Positions 26,454 through 35,331 of a stretch of 64,000 bases of DNA are shown piece after piece. Below the pieces are notes generated by a model. That model searched no databases, was not told the origin of the DNA, and saw only the letters and a program-made list of their open reading frames with translations. A program made the position numbers and the translations under genes. This stretch comes from an uncultured Carboxylicivirga sp. Its GTDB lineage: Bacteria > Bacteroidota > Bacteroidia > Bacteroidales > Marinilabiliaceae. Each line of letters starts with the position of its first letter. The first letter of the stretch is position 1. The stretch lies in contig CANNEA010000003.1 in assembly GCA_947503525.1 (NCBI GenBank), forward strand, positions 434,001 through 498,000. The letters are read 5' to 3'.

Positions 26454-27986
26454 TTAAAATCCATCGTAACTCTTATTACTGGAATCGAAAAAGCGATCAA
26501 CTGCTTTGGGATCGTCAACATTTCCGTAACCAAAAACACTGTCCATCTCTCTCATAATTCCATGAGCTGCTCCAGGTACAACGGCCCCAATTTTATTGAT
26601 AAGACTATGATGCCAGAAATCCGGTTTATTGTATGGACAGGATGCAATACAATTGACACAATCGACCTTAGCATCTGCCCATTGTTTGAAGCAGGATTTG
26701 GCATCCAGGTACCATTTTTTTACACCTACTGCATTAAAATATGCATTGTCTTTATGTTTATGTGTCGGTTTAAAGGTCGGCTCTTTGTCAAAAGGAATCG
26801 CCTTACTTGGACATGCTTCAGCACATAACTTGCAGTTTTTGCAAAACTCTTCAACCCCGAAGCTTTTTGGTTTATCGTACTCCACAAAATCTAAATCGGT
26901 ATAGACCTTACAAAGTCTTACCCTAGGTCCATATTTATAGGTTACGAGTTGTGAATTTCTAGCACCTTCGCCTAATCCTGCAGCAATGGCATAGGGCACG
27001 CTCATGCCTGTGTCGTTTCCACATGGGATGGCTTTATATCCTAGCCCTCTTATCATAACAGCAACTTGGTGAGCAACCTTAGTCATGCGCGAATACCCTT
27101 CACCTACAACTCCTGATGTAATTTCGTTTGTGGCACAACTCATGGCTTCATAATCCATTTCAGTGGCTATTACGATTACTGTTTTTGGTTTAAAACCTGC
27201 AGTTTTATCAATATCATGTCGCCATTTATCCGGAGTATGCGATTCTAAGGCTAGTTTCATGTTTTCGCCACCTACTTGCATCAAGGTTTGTAACTGTTCA
27301 GGCCCTTGTGGTATAATTCGTCTTGCAATTGGTGGTACATAGTTGAAGTTCTCAGAATAGTCCCAACGCGGATCACGCTTGGTAATCCCAACCAGGTCGG
27401 CACCATATAAACGAGCAGCACGTTTAATTACTTCGGAGGCCTCGGCTTTGCTTTCAAATTCGCACTTTTCTTTTTGTACGTAATTTAAGTCCATTAGTGA
27501 TAATGGAGGCTTATCTGTATTATTATCCCAACTTAACAATCCGAAATCACCTATAGCACCCGGCATGGGACCAGATCCTGTAGCGCTTAAGGCCCAGGCA
27601 CCAGCCATTACTGCTTTTGCTTTTTGGTCCCAACCTTTTTTCCCTTTTTCGTAGTGGTAATTATTATCATGCACAAAGCTGTCGCCTTGTTTTAATGCCT
27701 CCTGATCGACCGTAACACCCATCGCCATTAATTGGCGACCAAAAAAGGCGTGGCCATGTACTGTACTATACGAAGGAATCGATTTATACTCACTACTTAC
27801 CTCATTTGGGAAATCATCAAACTCTTTTACATTGGGTTTTGCTGCCTCCTTTTCTGAATTGTTAGCTTTTACTTTTATAGGAAAAGTTGCCATTCCAGCC
27901 ACTCCTAATGCGGCTGTAACTCCTCCTAATTTTAGAAAATCGCGCCTCTTTAGCATGGCTTCTTTTTCCTTTTTGGGTTTCTTCAT
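26454..27986 (-). CDS. rdhA: Reductive dehalogenase catalytic subunit
   Basis: 510 residues, a typical RdhA length. A twin-arginine signal peptide (RRDFLK at about 14-19, cleavage after 'KVKA') precedes the corrinoid-binding nitroreductase-like core. The C-terminal domain binds two iron-sulfur clusters: CxxCxxCxxxCP ('CKNCKLCAEACP', about 380-391) and C-x10-CxxCxxxCP ('CVNCIASCPYNKP', about 431-449). 'YGADLVGITKRDPRW' and 'DYEAMSCATNEI' are family blocks. The enzyme removes halogen from an organohalide using cobalamin and low-potential electrons outside the cytoplasm, and in respirers serves as terminal reductase. The substrate cannot be predicted. No cobamide synthesis genes are in the window. 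Confidence 0.95.
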   Translation of the reverse strand: MKKPKKEKEAMLKRRDFLKLGGVTAALGVAGMATFPIKVKANNSEKEAAKPNVKEFDDFPNEVSSEYKSIPSYSTVHGHAFFGRQLMAMGVTVDQEALKQGDSFVHDNNYHYEKGKKGWDQKAKAVMAGAWALSATGSGPMPGAIGDFGLLSWDNNTDKPPLSLMDLNYVQKEKCEFESKAEASEVIKRAARLYGADLVGITKRDPRWDYSENFNYVPPIARRIIPQGPEQLQTLMQVGGENMKLALESHTPDKWRHDIDKTAGFKPKTVIVIATEMDYEAMSCATNEITSGVVGEGYSRMTKVAHQVAVMIRGLGYKAIPCGNDTGMSVPYAIAAGLGEGARNSQLVTYKYGPRVRLCKVYTDLDFVEYDKPKSFGVEEFCKNCKLCAEACPSKAIPFDKEPTFKPTHKHKDNAYFNAVGVKKWYLDAKSCFKQWADAKVDCVNCIASCPYNKPDFWHHSLINKIGAVVPGAAHGIMREMDSVFGYGNVDDPKAVDRFFDSSNKSYDGF

Positions 27987-28048
27987 TTTAATAAGTTTTT
28001 GTTAACAGATACCCGAAATAATACTATTGGAGAAAAGAAAGCGTACTG

Positions 28049-28091
28049 ACCAATTAATCCATACCAATTAATTTTTATGCTGTCGTACGAC
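28049..28091. promoter_or_regulatory. Candidate control region of rdhA
   Basis: Direct repeat ACCAATTAAT at 28049-28058 and 28063-28072 (14-bp period) followed by a 10-bp palindrome GTCGTACGAC at 28082-28091, about 60-105 nt upstream of the rdhA start. AraC-family activators often bind direct repeats. No clear TAnnTTTG box is seen between the repeats and rdhA. Confidence 0.4.
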
Positions 28092-28145
28092 TAAATTAGA
28101 CGAACGGATTATGCTTTGATATAGAGGTGATAAGGCTAAATGAAG

Positions 28146-29273
28146 CTAATTAATAGAAGAGCGAAATTGTGAAGGTGTTTGGCCGGTAAACTTTTTAAAT
28201 GAAGTATTAAATGTAGTTTTGGAGTTAAATCCTGAATCAAAAGCTAGGTTTAAATTGGTTTCTTTGCCATTCTCATGTTTACTTGCAAGAAGTTTAAATT
28301 CTTCGATTCGATAGTTATTAATGTAATCGTAGAAATTTTGTTTCAATAAACCATTTAGTACTTCAGAAATGATATGACCAGGAAGATGCATTCTTTCGGT
28401 TAAATCACCTAAAGCAAGATTCGGGTTAAGATAGGGTTTTTCATTTTCCATCCATTGATTCATTTCACGCATATATGCCATAGCGTCTGCACGTGATAGA
28501 CTTGACTTGTCATATTGCAGTAATTTATCCGTCTTAGGTAAATTAGAGTATTTGTAATGAATCACTTTGGGTATCGATATTAGAATAAATATCATTAAAT
28601 AACTCAGAAGAATAAGAAAACCCGTATCCAGATAATCCAACAAGGTAGGTGTGCTGTGTGTGTGAAAATCAATAAAACCTCCAATTATTAGGATTAAGGC
28701 ATATATGTTCATCATTATGCTTAAAACCTTTAATAGAGTTAGGTGCTGATTTGAAAAATCTAAAAGACAATCAATAATGCCTTTATTGGCCCCATATATT
28801 TTTACTAATTCGCGAAAAATAAATTGAGAATATACAATAAAGAGCAAACCACCTATTTCAGCAAAAACAAGACCATACCATCGATTATATTCTTCAACAG
28901 ACCATGGAATATAACCTGGTTTAAAGGTTTCAATTAGCTGTGGTATAAAAAAGATTAAACCAATTAGCATTGGGATGGCATGCAACAACATATTCCGACG
29001 AAAAATAATACTTCCCGAAATTATTGCAGAAGAATAAAACCATAGAAAAGGAGGGGGGGAGGCTTGAAAGAAACGTATAAGATAAATCAGTGTTGAATCC
29101 TCATCAAATATTCCATAGAAATACAAAAGATAATAAATGAACTTAATAAGAATAAGGATGAGGATAGCACCTAGAAATAAATTAACATGATTTCTAAAAC
29201 GCTTTAGGTTTAAGATACCAATTAAAATAAGTATCTGAGCAATGCAGAATATAATGACGTTAGCAAAATCCAT
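28146..29273 (-). CDS. AraC-family regulator with seven-helix membrane domain
   Basis: 375 residues. The first 240 residues hold about seven hydrophobic helices (a 7TM sensor-like domain); the C-terminal 100 residues are an AraC-type DNA-binding domain ('LALGDLTERMHLPGHIISEV', 'NLAFDSGFNSKTTFNTSFKK', 'TGQTPSQFR'). This type is common in Bacteroidota and is thought to sense signals at the membrane. It lies 159 nt upstream of rdhA on the same strand, so it is a good candidate for local control of the dehalogenase, though this is inferred from position only. Confidence 0.88.
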   Translation of the reverse strand: MDFANVIIFCIAQILILIGILNLKRFRNHVNLFLGAILILILIKFIYYLLYFYGIFDEDSTLIYLIRFFQASPPPFLWFYSSAIISGSIIFRRNMLLHAIPMLIGLIFFIPQLIETFKPGYIPWSVEEYNRWYGLVFAEIGGLLFIVYSQFIFRELVKIYGANKGIIDCLLDFSNQHLTLLKVLSIMMNIYALILIIGGFIDFHTHSTPTLLDYLDTGFLILLSYLMIFILISIPKVIHYKYSNLPKTDKLLQYDKSSLSRADAMAYMREMNQWMENEKPYLNPNLALGDLTERMHLPGHIISEVLNGLLKQNFYDYINNYRIEEFKLLASKHENGKETNLNLAFDSGFNSKTTFNTSFKKFTGQTPSQFRSSIN

Positions 29274-29548
29274 TGTTTGAACAAAGTAATAAAAATTTAT
29301 TTTTTTATTGTTCTATTAATAATTTAATAAATAAAGATTCAGAAAGATTAAACTCAATTCATCACTAAATATAGTGCCTAAAATAATTTTGTATTTAATT
29401 GAATTACTGTAATAGAAGGGTGCACATTTGGCATGTATAAACAAGCCATCCTCTAATGAGTTTAAGTATATAGGAGATGATTTGTAATTGTTCGATTACT
29501 AAAAAAATGCTTTTATTTGCACTTTAAGCATTCTACAGACCCGGAGAA

Positions 29549-30100
29549 ATGGTATTAAGCGATAAAATAATTGTTGATGAAATTAAGCAAGGTAACGAAA
29601 AGGTATTTCGTTCATTGTTTGACAATTATTACCCTGAATTAATACAATTTGCCCATCGTTTTGTATTCGATAAGGACATGTGTAAAGATTTTGTTCAGGA
29701 GGTTTTCGTGAAGTTGTGGGAGAAAAGAAGCGAGCTTGATATTAAATCTTTAAAATGGTATTTACACACATCGGTTAAAAACAAATGTCTGACCCATATT
29801 CGTAACCTGGGAGTTAAAGATAAACACAAGGTAATGGTGTTGGATGCCTATATGACTACTCACACCGAAGAAGAGTTAATGGATCCTGAATTGGTAAAAG
29901 AGGTGAAGGGGGCATTGGATCAATTACCGGCTGGAATGAAACGAATCTTTCGTTTAAAATACGTCCATGGTTTAAGCATGCAGGAAATTGCTGAAGATTT
30001 AGATATATCAGTAAGTACTGTAAAGACTCAGCTTGGTAGGGCGCGTAAAAAATTAAGATTACTATTATTTGACCGTACCATGTTATGGTTTTTTCTATAA
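29549..30100 (+). CDS. ECF sigma factor (SusC/D-locus type)
   Basis: 183 residues. Region 2 is complete ('FRSLFDNYYPELIQFAHRFV', 'CKDFVQEVFVKLWEKR'), and region 4 shows 'LPAGMKRIFRLKYVHGLSMQ' and a helix-turn-helix 'EIAEDLDISVSTVKTQLGRA'. It is the first gene of an ECF sigma, FecR anti-sigma, SusC, SusD series, the classic trans-envelope signalling arrangement: substrate binding at SusC is relayed by FecR to release the sigma factor, which then transcribes the locus. Confidence 0.93.
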   Translation: MVLSDKIIVDEIKQGNEKVFRSLFDNYYPELIQFAHRFVFDKDMCKDFVQEVFVKLWEKRSELDIKSLKWYLHTSVKNKCLTHIRNLGVKDKHKVMVLDAYMTTHTEEELMDPELVKEVKGALDQLPAGMKRIFRLKYVHGLSMQEIAEDLDISVSTVKTQLGRARKKLRLLLFDRTMLWFFL

Positions 30101-30364
30101 TTAAGCTTAGCCACTACACTCATAAATGGCTTTGTTAAGCATACGTTTTATTGGCATCAGATGTTGTATGCTTTGCCGTACTGCAGCATCATATCCTGTA
30201 TAGAGGATGTTTCTACTGCAATAATTCTTTTTCGCGTGAATTAGCCTATGGATTAAATTTGATGGCAGGCCCATTTCTTTTGATTTCGTGAACATTAAAT
30301 AATAAATTGAAAAAAATCATATTTTTTGTCAACCATACTTAAATTACACGAGTCTTATACCAGA

Positions 30365-31537
30365 ATGAACAACACAACAATGATCAAAAGAAAAGAAATA
30401 GATTATACCATTATTTGGAAGAACCTTAATGGCATTGCCAGTAAAGAAGAAGGCAATGATCTGAAAGAGTGGCTGAATTCCAGCAGAAAGAATAGAAAGT
30501 TTTATAAAAGTTTACAAGAGAATTACTTTAACGAAGGTGTAGAGATTAGTGCAAAAGAAATGAAAACCGCCTGGAGAAATATTGAAAAGAAAACACAAGG
30601 TAGAATTATTAAATTCCGCTGGGTTCAATATGCTGCGGCGATTCTAATTCCATTTATAGCATTCTTTGCGGTTCTGAAATATTCTAATACGGATGAGATC
30701 AGCACAGATCAGAGTATGCTGATTCAACCTGGTCAATCCAAAGCGCTTTTAACCTTGCACGACGGTAGTGTAATAGAAATTAATAAATCCGATACGCTTC
30801 TTAATGTTTTGGCAAGTTCCACTAACATAGCCATTGATTCTACCGGTGTTAGGTATTCCAATTCGCAGATCAAAAGTTCTGGTGAAGTACGATACAATAC
30901 CTTGGAAACTCAGCGGGGAGAGGAATTTAGTTTGGCTCTGGCGGATGGAACACATATATGGTTAAATGCAGAAACAAAAATTCGATATCCTGAAGTATTT
31001 AATAAGGGCTACCGGGAACTAAGCTTGGTGCACGGTGAGGTGTTTTTAGATGTGAGTCATGATGAGGAGCGAGCCTTCTATGTAAATACAGATCAAAATA
31101 GAATTAAGGTACTTGGTACACAGTTTAATGTGCGGGCATACCCAGATGAGCTAAGCAAGGCGATTACGCTATTGGAGGGAAGTGTGGCTCTGCAAGGCAG
31201 TGCAGAGAATGTGATGTTAAAGCCGGATGAGCAGGCCGTAATAGATCAGAAAAGTGGTGAAGTGAAGATTAATAAGGTTGATGCGAATATATATGCAGCC
31301 TGGACAAGAGGTAAGTTTGTTTTTAAGGATGTTCAACTATCTAAGATATTAAGTGATTTGGAGCGATGGTACAATATTGATGTGTTCTACCAGAATCCTT
31401 CTTTAAAAAGCAAGCACTTTTCATTATACATAAATCGTTACCGATCGGTTAATGATTTACTGGAGGTACTTGAAGCTACTAATAAGGTAAAATTCGAGAT
31501 TCATGAGGATAATATAATTGTAAAAGGCGTTTATTAA
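30365..31537 (+). CDS. FecR-family anti-sigma factor
   Basis: About 390 residues from ATG 30365; starts at 30326 (longer) and 30380 (shorter) are possible. The N-terminal cytoplasmic helical part (DUF4880-like, 'IIWKNLNGIASKEEGNDLKE') should hold the sigma factor. A membrane helix (about 86-104) is followed by the periplasmic FecR domain ('RGEEFSLALADGTHIWLNAE', 'GEVFLDVSHDEERAFYV', 'VLGTQFNVRAYPD') and a C-terminal DUF4974 domain ('FKDVQLSKILSDLERWYNI'). It receives the signal from the STN domain of the SusC gene that follows. The 264 nt between it and the sigma gene hold no credible gene. Confidence 0.93.
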   Translation: MNNTTMIKRKEIDYTIIWKNLNGIASKEEGNDLKEWLNSSRKNRKFYKSLQENYFNEGVEISAKEMKTAWRNIEKKTQGRIIKFRWVQYAAAILIPFIAFFAVLKYSNTDEISTDQSMLIQPGQSKALLTLHDGSVIEINKSDTLLNVLASSTNIAIDSTGVRYSNSQIKSSGEVRYNTLETQRGEEFSLALADGTHIWLNAETKIRYPEVFNKGYRELSLVHGEVFLDVSHDEERAFYVNTDQNRIKVLGTQFNVRAYPDELSKAITLLEGSVALQGSAENVMLKPDEQAVIDQKSGEVKINKVDANIYAAWTRGKFVFKDVQLSKILSDLERWYNIDVFYQNPSLKSKHFSLYINRYRSVNDLLEVLEATNKVKFEIHEDNIIVKGVY

Positions 31538-31553
31538 TAATAATCTATAAAAA

Positions 31554-31578
31554 CAGGGAATATTGGTACTATTCCCTG
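31554..31578 (+). repeat. Hairpin in the fecR-susC intergenic space
   Basis: CAGGGAATA (31554-31562) pairs with TATTCCCTG (31570-31578) around a 7-nt loop. No T-tract follows, so it may set relative transcript stability or be a weak terminator ahead of susC. Confidence 0.45.
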
Positions 31579-31633
31579 CCATTAAAGGCTGATTGGTACT
31601 CAGCCAGTTTGTTAAACTAATAGTTACAAAATT

Positions 31634-34600
31634 ATGAAGAAAAATCGAGAACCTATTTTTCTCAGCAGGAGAAAGATGCAAAAAGTGTACAGGGTTATGA
31701 AATTATCTGTAGTACTATTATTGATTGGTGTTTTACAAGTTACAGCTAGTGTAACAACATCAGGACAAAATATTAGCATTAAAGAGAATAATATTTCACT
31801 TGCTGATCTTTTTTGGAAGATACAAGAACAAACAGATTTTGTATTTGCTTTTAGTTCTGACGATGTCAAAGAATATGCCAACCTTAATATCAACTTAGAA
31901 GGCGAACTGGAAGATGTTTTAACTGAAGTACTGCAGGATAAAAACCTCAAGTATGAACTCAAAAATGGAGTTTATGTCATTAAAAGAAGTACGCTTAAAC
32001 AAAGTATAAGTTCTCAGCAACCCGAAGAAAAGAAAATTATCATTAAAGGTACTGTTGTGGATGAAAAGGGTGAACCCTTGCCCTTCGCGGCTGTCTGTTT
32101 TAAAGGTACTACCTCCGGTTGTGTGTCTGCTGTTGATGGTACTTATGAGTTGGAAGCACCTGATGAAGAAGGATTAGTATTAGAGGTTTCAAGTCTTGGA
32201 TTTGTAACCCAGGAGATACAAGTTAATGGCCGTAAGCTTATTGATATTGTTTTAGTACCTGATGTGAAGGGCTTGGACGAAGTGGTTGTTACCGGTTATC
32301 AAACTATTTCGCGCGAAAGGGCTACCGGTGCTTTTGACAAAGTAAGTGTACGTCAGTTAGAAAAACCTTCATCAAATATTGCGGAACGTTTGGTAGGTGT
32401 TGCTGCTGGTGTTCAAACATTGGTTGATGAAGATGGCAATATGAGGTTTGAGATACGTGGGCAAACCAGTTTGGGTGCGAACTCCAGTCCTCTTGTTGTG
32501 GTAGATGGATTTCCTATTGAAGGTGATTTTAATAGTATAAACCCTAATGATGTTGAGAGTGTAACCGTATTAAAAGATGCTGCAGCAGCATCAATTTGGG
32601 GAGCACGCTCAGCCAATGGTGTAATTGTTGTTACCACCAAAAAAGCTAAACGTGGAAAAGTAAAGGTTGAATTAAACTCTTTCTGGAAGTTTGAGAATAA
32701 ACTGGATCTTGATTATGTCAATCCTTTAGCCTCAAGCGCTGAAACTGTTGCTTATGAAAAACATGCCTTCGACACTGGTTTTTATGGCGCGCCTTATAGG
32801 ATGCCGCAATATAATTTAGATGGCGTTGGGAGTGGTATTTCACAAGGTGCTATGATTCTGAATGCACACCGTTTAGGTCATATTACTGACGCTGAAAGGG
32901 ATGCTCAATTGGGTGTATTAGCTGCTCAGAATAATAGAGGTCAGATTGAAGACAACCTATTGCAAGTGCCGGTTACACAACAATATAACCTTAGTGTTTC
33001 AGGTGGCAATGAAAATATGACCAATGTACTATCGGTGATGTTTGAAAATAAAAAGGATTATTACAAAAATAATGATCGTGATAAATTCATGGTTAATTTC
33101 CGAAATACCTTGAATGTTACCAAATGGCTTGATTTTAGTTTTTCTGGTATGATTCAGTATGAAGGTGATGATATGAGTGGTGCAAATCTAGGTGAAATTC
33201 AGGCTTTGGCGCCTTACGATATGTTGTTAGATAAAGATGGTAAACAAACAGACCTTAACAACTTATATTATTATCAAGATGCCCTTTACGATCTTGTGCC
33301 TACTGATGATTTCCCTTATGCCGATTGGTCGTATAATCCTATTCATGAAATTAACAATCGTGAGTTAAAACGTAAACAGATTAACTCAAGAGTGCAGGCT
33401 GGATTAAATTTTAAACTAATGGAAGGCTTAAACTTTGATTCAAAGTTTATGTACGAGGTATTTAATGTGTCTAATAGTAATTACTACTCAGAGCAATCCT
33501 CTGCCATGCGTAGAGTAGTAAATGAGTCTACCTCCTTCGCAGTTTTTGATTGGAATACGTATGAAACAGTACCAGGTCCAATTATTCCACATATGCCTAA
33601 GGGTGGAGGATTGTCCCGATCATCATCAGAAGTGACAAACTACAATTTCAGAAATCAGTTAAACTTCAATAGAACTTTTAATGAAGTTCATTCTTTTAAT
33701 TTTATTGCTGGTACCGAAATAAGGGATCGCTCATACGAAGGTGCCTTTGAGGGAGATATCATTGGTTATAACAAGGAAACCAATTCAACAGGAAGGTACA
33801 TTGGAGATTATAATTCAGATATGGGATGGTTAGGTTGGCCTATGCGTTATACTGTAGCACCGTATTCTCATCCAATAGGTGATATTTATTACCCACTACC
33901 TACATTTATTTCAAGAACTGATCGATTCTTTTCGATGTATTCGAACCTGGGTTATACTTATAACGATAAATATAGTTTATCGGCTAGTGTCAGAACAGAT
34001 GCTTCAAACTTAATTACTGACGACCCAAAATATCGTTATGCACCGTTTTGGTCTGTTGGTGCCGGTTGGCAAATGCATAAAGAAGATTTTCTTTCTGGAA
34101 CAGAATGGTTGAATCGATTGAATTTACGTGCTACCTATGGTTATAATGGTAATGTAGATCGTTCTACTTCATTTAAGCCATTAATTAGCTTGAGTGGCGC
34201 TAACGATTTATATACCAACAGACCCGATGCTTCCATTGCAAGTCATGGTAACCCAACTCTACGATGGGAAAAAACCCGAACGCTCGACCTTGGTTTAGAC
34301 TTTGTAATATTTAGTGGTAAACTAAGAGGAACTATCGATTATTACGACAAGTTAAGTTCTGACCTTATTATTGAAGAAACCATTCCTTCTGTTCATGGTA
34401 CTAATACGGCCAAATTTAACAACGGAGCCATGTCTAATAAAGGTATTGAAGTGTCTTTAGGTACTACATTACCAATAGCGCGAGAACTGATATGGAATGG
34501 TAATGTAAATTTTGCCTATAATAAGAATGAAATAACCGAGTTGTCGAAAGATTATTACAGCTACTTTTACGATCTACGCAATAGTGGATCGCGAAATGCT

Positions 34601-35290
34601 GATGAGCGAACAATGGCCTATATGCAAGGCGAAAGTGCCAATACCTTATGGTCGCTGGTATACGCGGGATTAGAAAATAGAGGTACAGAAGAAAATCCTA
34701 TGTATTTACCGGTATATCAAGGTGCCAACGGACAAACACATTTAATTAATAACACCCAATTCCCAGGTGAGGATGCACGTGAGTTTATGTCAAACGAAGG
34801 TGTATTAGTTGCACCATACATTATGGGGTTTACCAATAGTTTTCAATATAAAAACTTAGAATTATCTTTTATTATCACTGGTAAGTTTGGGCACGTCTAT
34901 CGCCGTCATAGCTTTAACTATCCATTCCCTGGAACTGGCAATACGGCTGTAAATAATAAATACAGCGAAGTTGTTAATGGTGACCCTATGGAAATAGTTC
35001 CAATCCCCGACAATGAAAGTGGCTATTTTCGTTATGATTACTTCTATACCCCGTATATGAGTTATTTAACCGCTGACGCTTCCCATATTCGTTTTCAGGA
35101 ATTAAGCTTAAGCTATAGTCTGCCAAAGCAATTAGTTTCGAAAATAGGTCTGGAACGTGTACAGTTTTATGGACAGGTAAATAATCTGGGTACTATCGTT
35201 TTTAACGATTATGATGAAGATCCGGAATACCCAATGGGTTCATTCAAACCGCAAGCAATGTATACGTTTGGTTTTAACCTGACTTTGTAA
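31634..35290 (+). CDS. SusC/RagA-type TonB-dependent outer-membrane transporter
   Basis: 1218 residues. After a signal peptide (about 20-40) comes an STN signalling domain (about 45-118, 'LADLFWKIQEQTDFVFAFSS'), a carboxypeptidase-regulatory-like beta domain (about 140-215, 'IKGTVVDEKGEPLPFAAVCF'), the plug ('GLDEVVVTGYQTISRERATG', 'ANSSPLVVVDGFPIEGDF', 'SIWGARSANGVIVVTTKKAK') and a 22-strand barrel that ends in an aromatic-type C-terminus ('MYTFGFNLTL'). It imports a substrate bound by the SusD partner. The STN domain implies control by the FecR/sigma pair just upstream. The nature of the cargo is not readable, and no glycoside hydrolase accompanies the locus. Confidence 0.96.
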   Translation: MKKNREPIFLSRRKMQKVYRVMKLSVVLLLIGVLQVTASVTTSGQNISIKENNISLADLFWKIQEQTDFVFAFSSDDVKEYANLNINLEGELEDVLTEVLQDKNLKYELKNGVYVIKRSTLKQSISSQQPEEKKIIIKGTVVDEKGEPLPFAAVCFKGTTSGCVSAVDGTYELEAPDEEGLVLEVSSLGFVTQEIQVNGRKLIDIVLVPDVKGLDEVVVTGYQTISRERATGAFDKVSVRQLEKPSSNIAERLVGVAAGVQTLVDEDGNMRFEIRGQTSLGANSSPLVVVDGFPIEGDFNSINPNDVESVTVLKDAAAASIWGARSANGVIVVTTKKAKRGKVKVELNSFWKFENKLDLDYVNPLASSAETVAYEKHAFDTGFYGAPYRMPQYNLDGVGSGISQGAMILNAHRLGHITDAERDAQLGVLAAQNNRGQIEDNLLQVPVTQQYNLSVSGGNENMTNVLSVMFENKKDYYKNNDRDKFMVNFRNTLNVTKWLDFSFSGMIQYEGDDMSGANLGEIQALAPYDMLLDKDGKQTDLNNLYYYQDALYDLVPTDDFPYADWSYNPIHEINNRELKRKQINSRVQAGLNFKLMEGLNFDSKFMYEVFNVSNSNYYSEQSSAMRRVVNESTSFAVFDWNTYETVPGPIIPHMPKGGGLSRSSSEVTNYNFRNQLNFNRTFNEVHSFNFIAGTEIRDRSYEGAFEGDIIGYNKETNSTGRYIGDYNSDMGWLGWPMRYTVAPYSHPIGDIYYPLPTFISRTDRFFSMYSNLGYTYNDKYSLSASVRTDASNLITDDPKYRYAPFWSVGAGWQMHKEDFLSGTEWLNRLNLRATYGYNGNVDRSTSFKPLISLSGANDLYTNRPDASIASHGNPTLRWEKTRTLDLGLDFVIFSGKLRGTIDYYDKLSSDLIIEETIPSVHGTNTAKFNNGAMSNKGIEVSLGTTLPIARELIWNGNVNFAYNKNEITELSKDYYSYFYDLRNSGSRNADERTMAYMQGESANTLWSLVYAGLENRGTEENPMYLPVYQGANGQTHLINNTQFPGEDAREFMSNEGVLVAPYIMGFTNSFQYKNLELSFIITGKFGHVYRRHSFNYPFPGTGNTAVNNKYSEVVNGDPMEIVPIPDNESGYFRYDYFYTPYMSYLTADASHIRFQELSLSYSLPKQLVSKIGLERVQFYGQVNNLGTIVFNDYDEDPEYPMGSFKPQAMYTFGFNLTL

Positions 35291-35331
35291 GGTAGATTTT
35301 GAACATTGTTTTTAAAATAAAAAATGATAAA

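Noticed and set aside
26454-27986. RdhA-like protein read as epoxyqueuosine reductase (QueG)
   Set aside because: QueG is cytoplasmic and lacks a Tat signal; here a Tat signal and an adjacent RdhB-type anchor are present.
28049-28072. CprK-type dehalobox (TTAAT-N4-ATTAA) upstream of rdhA
   Set aside because: TTAAT and ATTAA are present but 8 nt apart, and no CRP/FNR-type regulator is nearby.
30107-30295. 62-codon minus-strand frame between sigma and FecR genes
   Set aside because: Opposite to the operon direction, no domain, no promoter or terminator; most likely chance.
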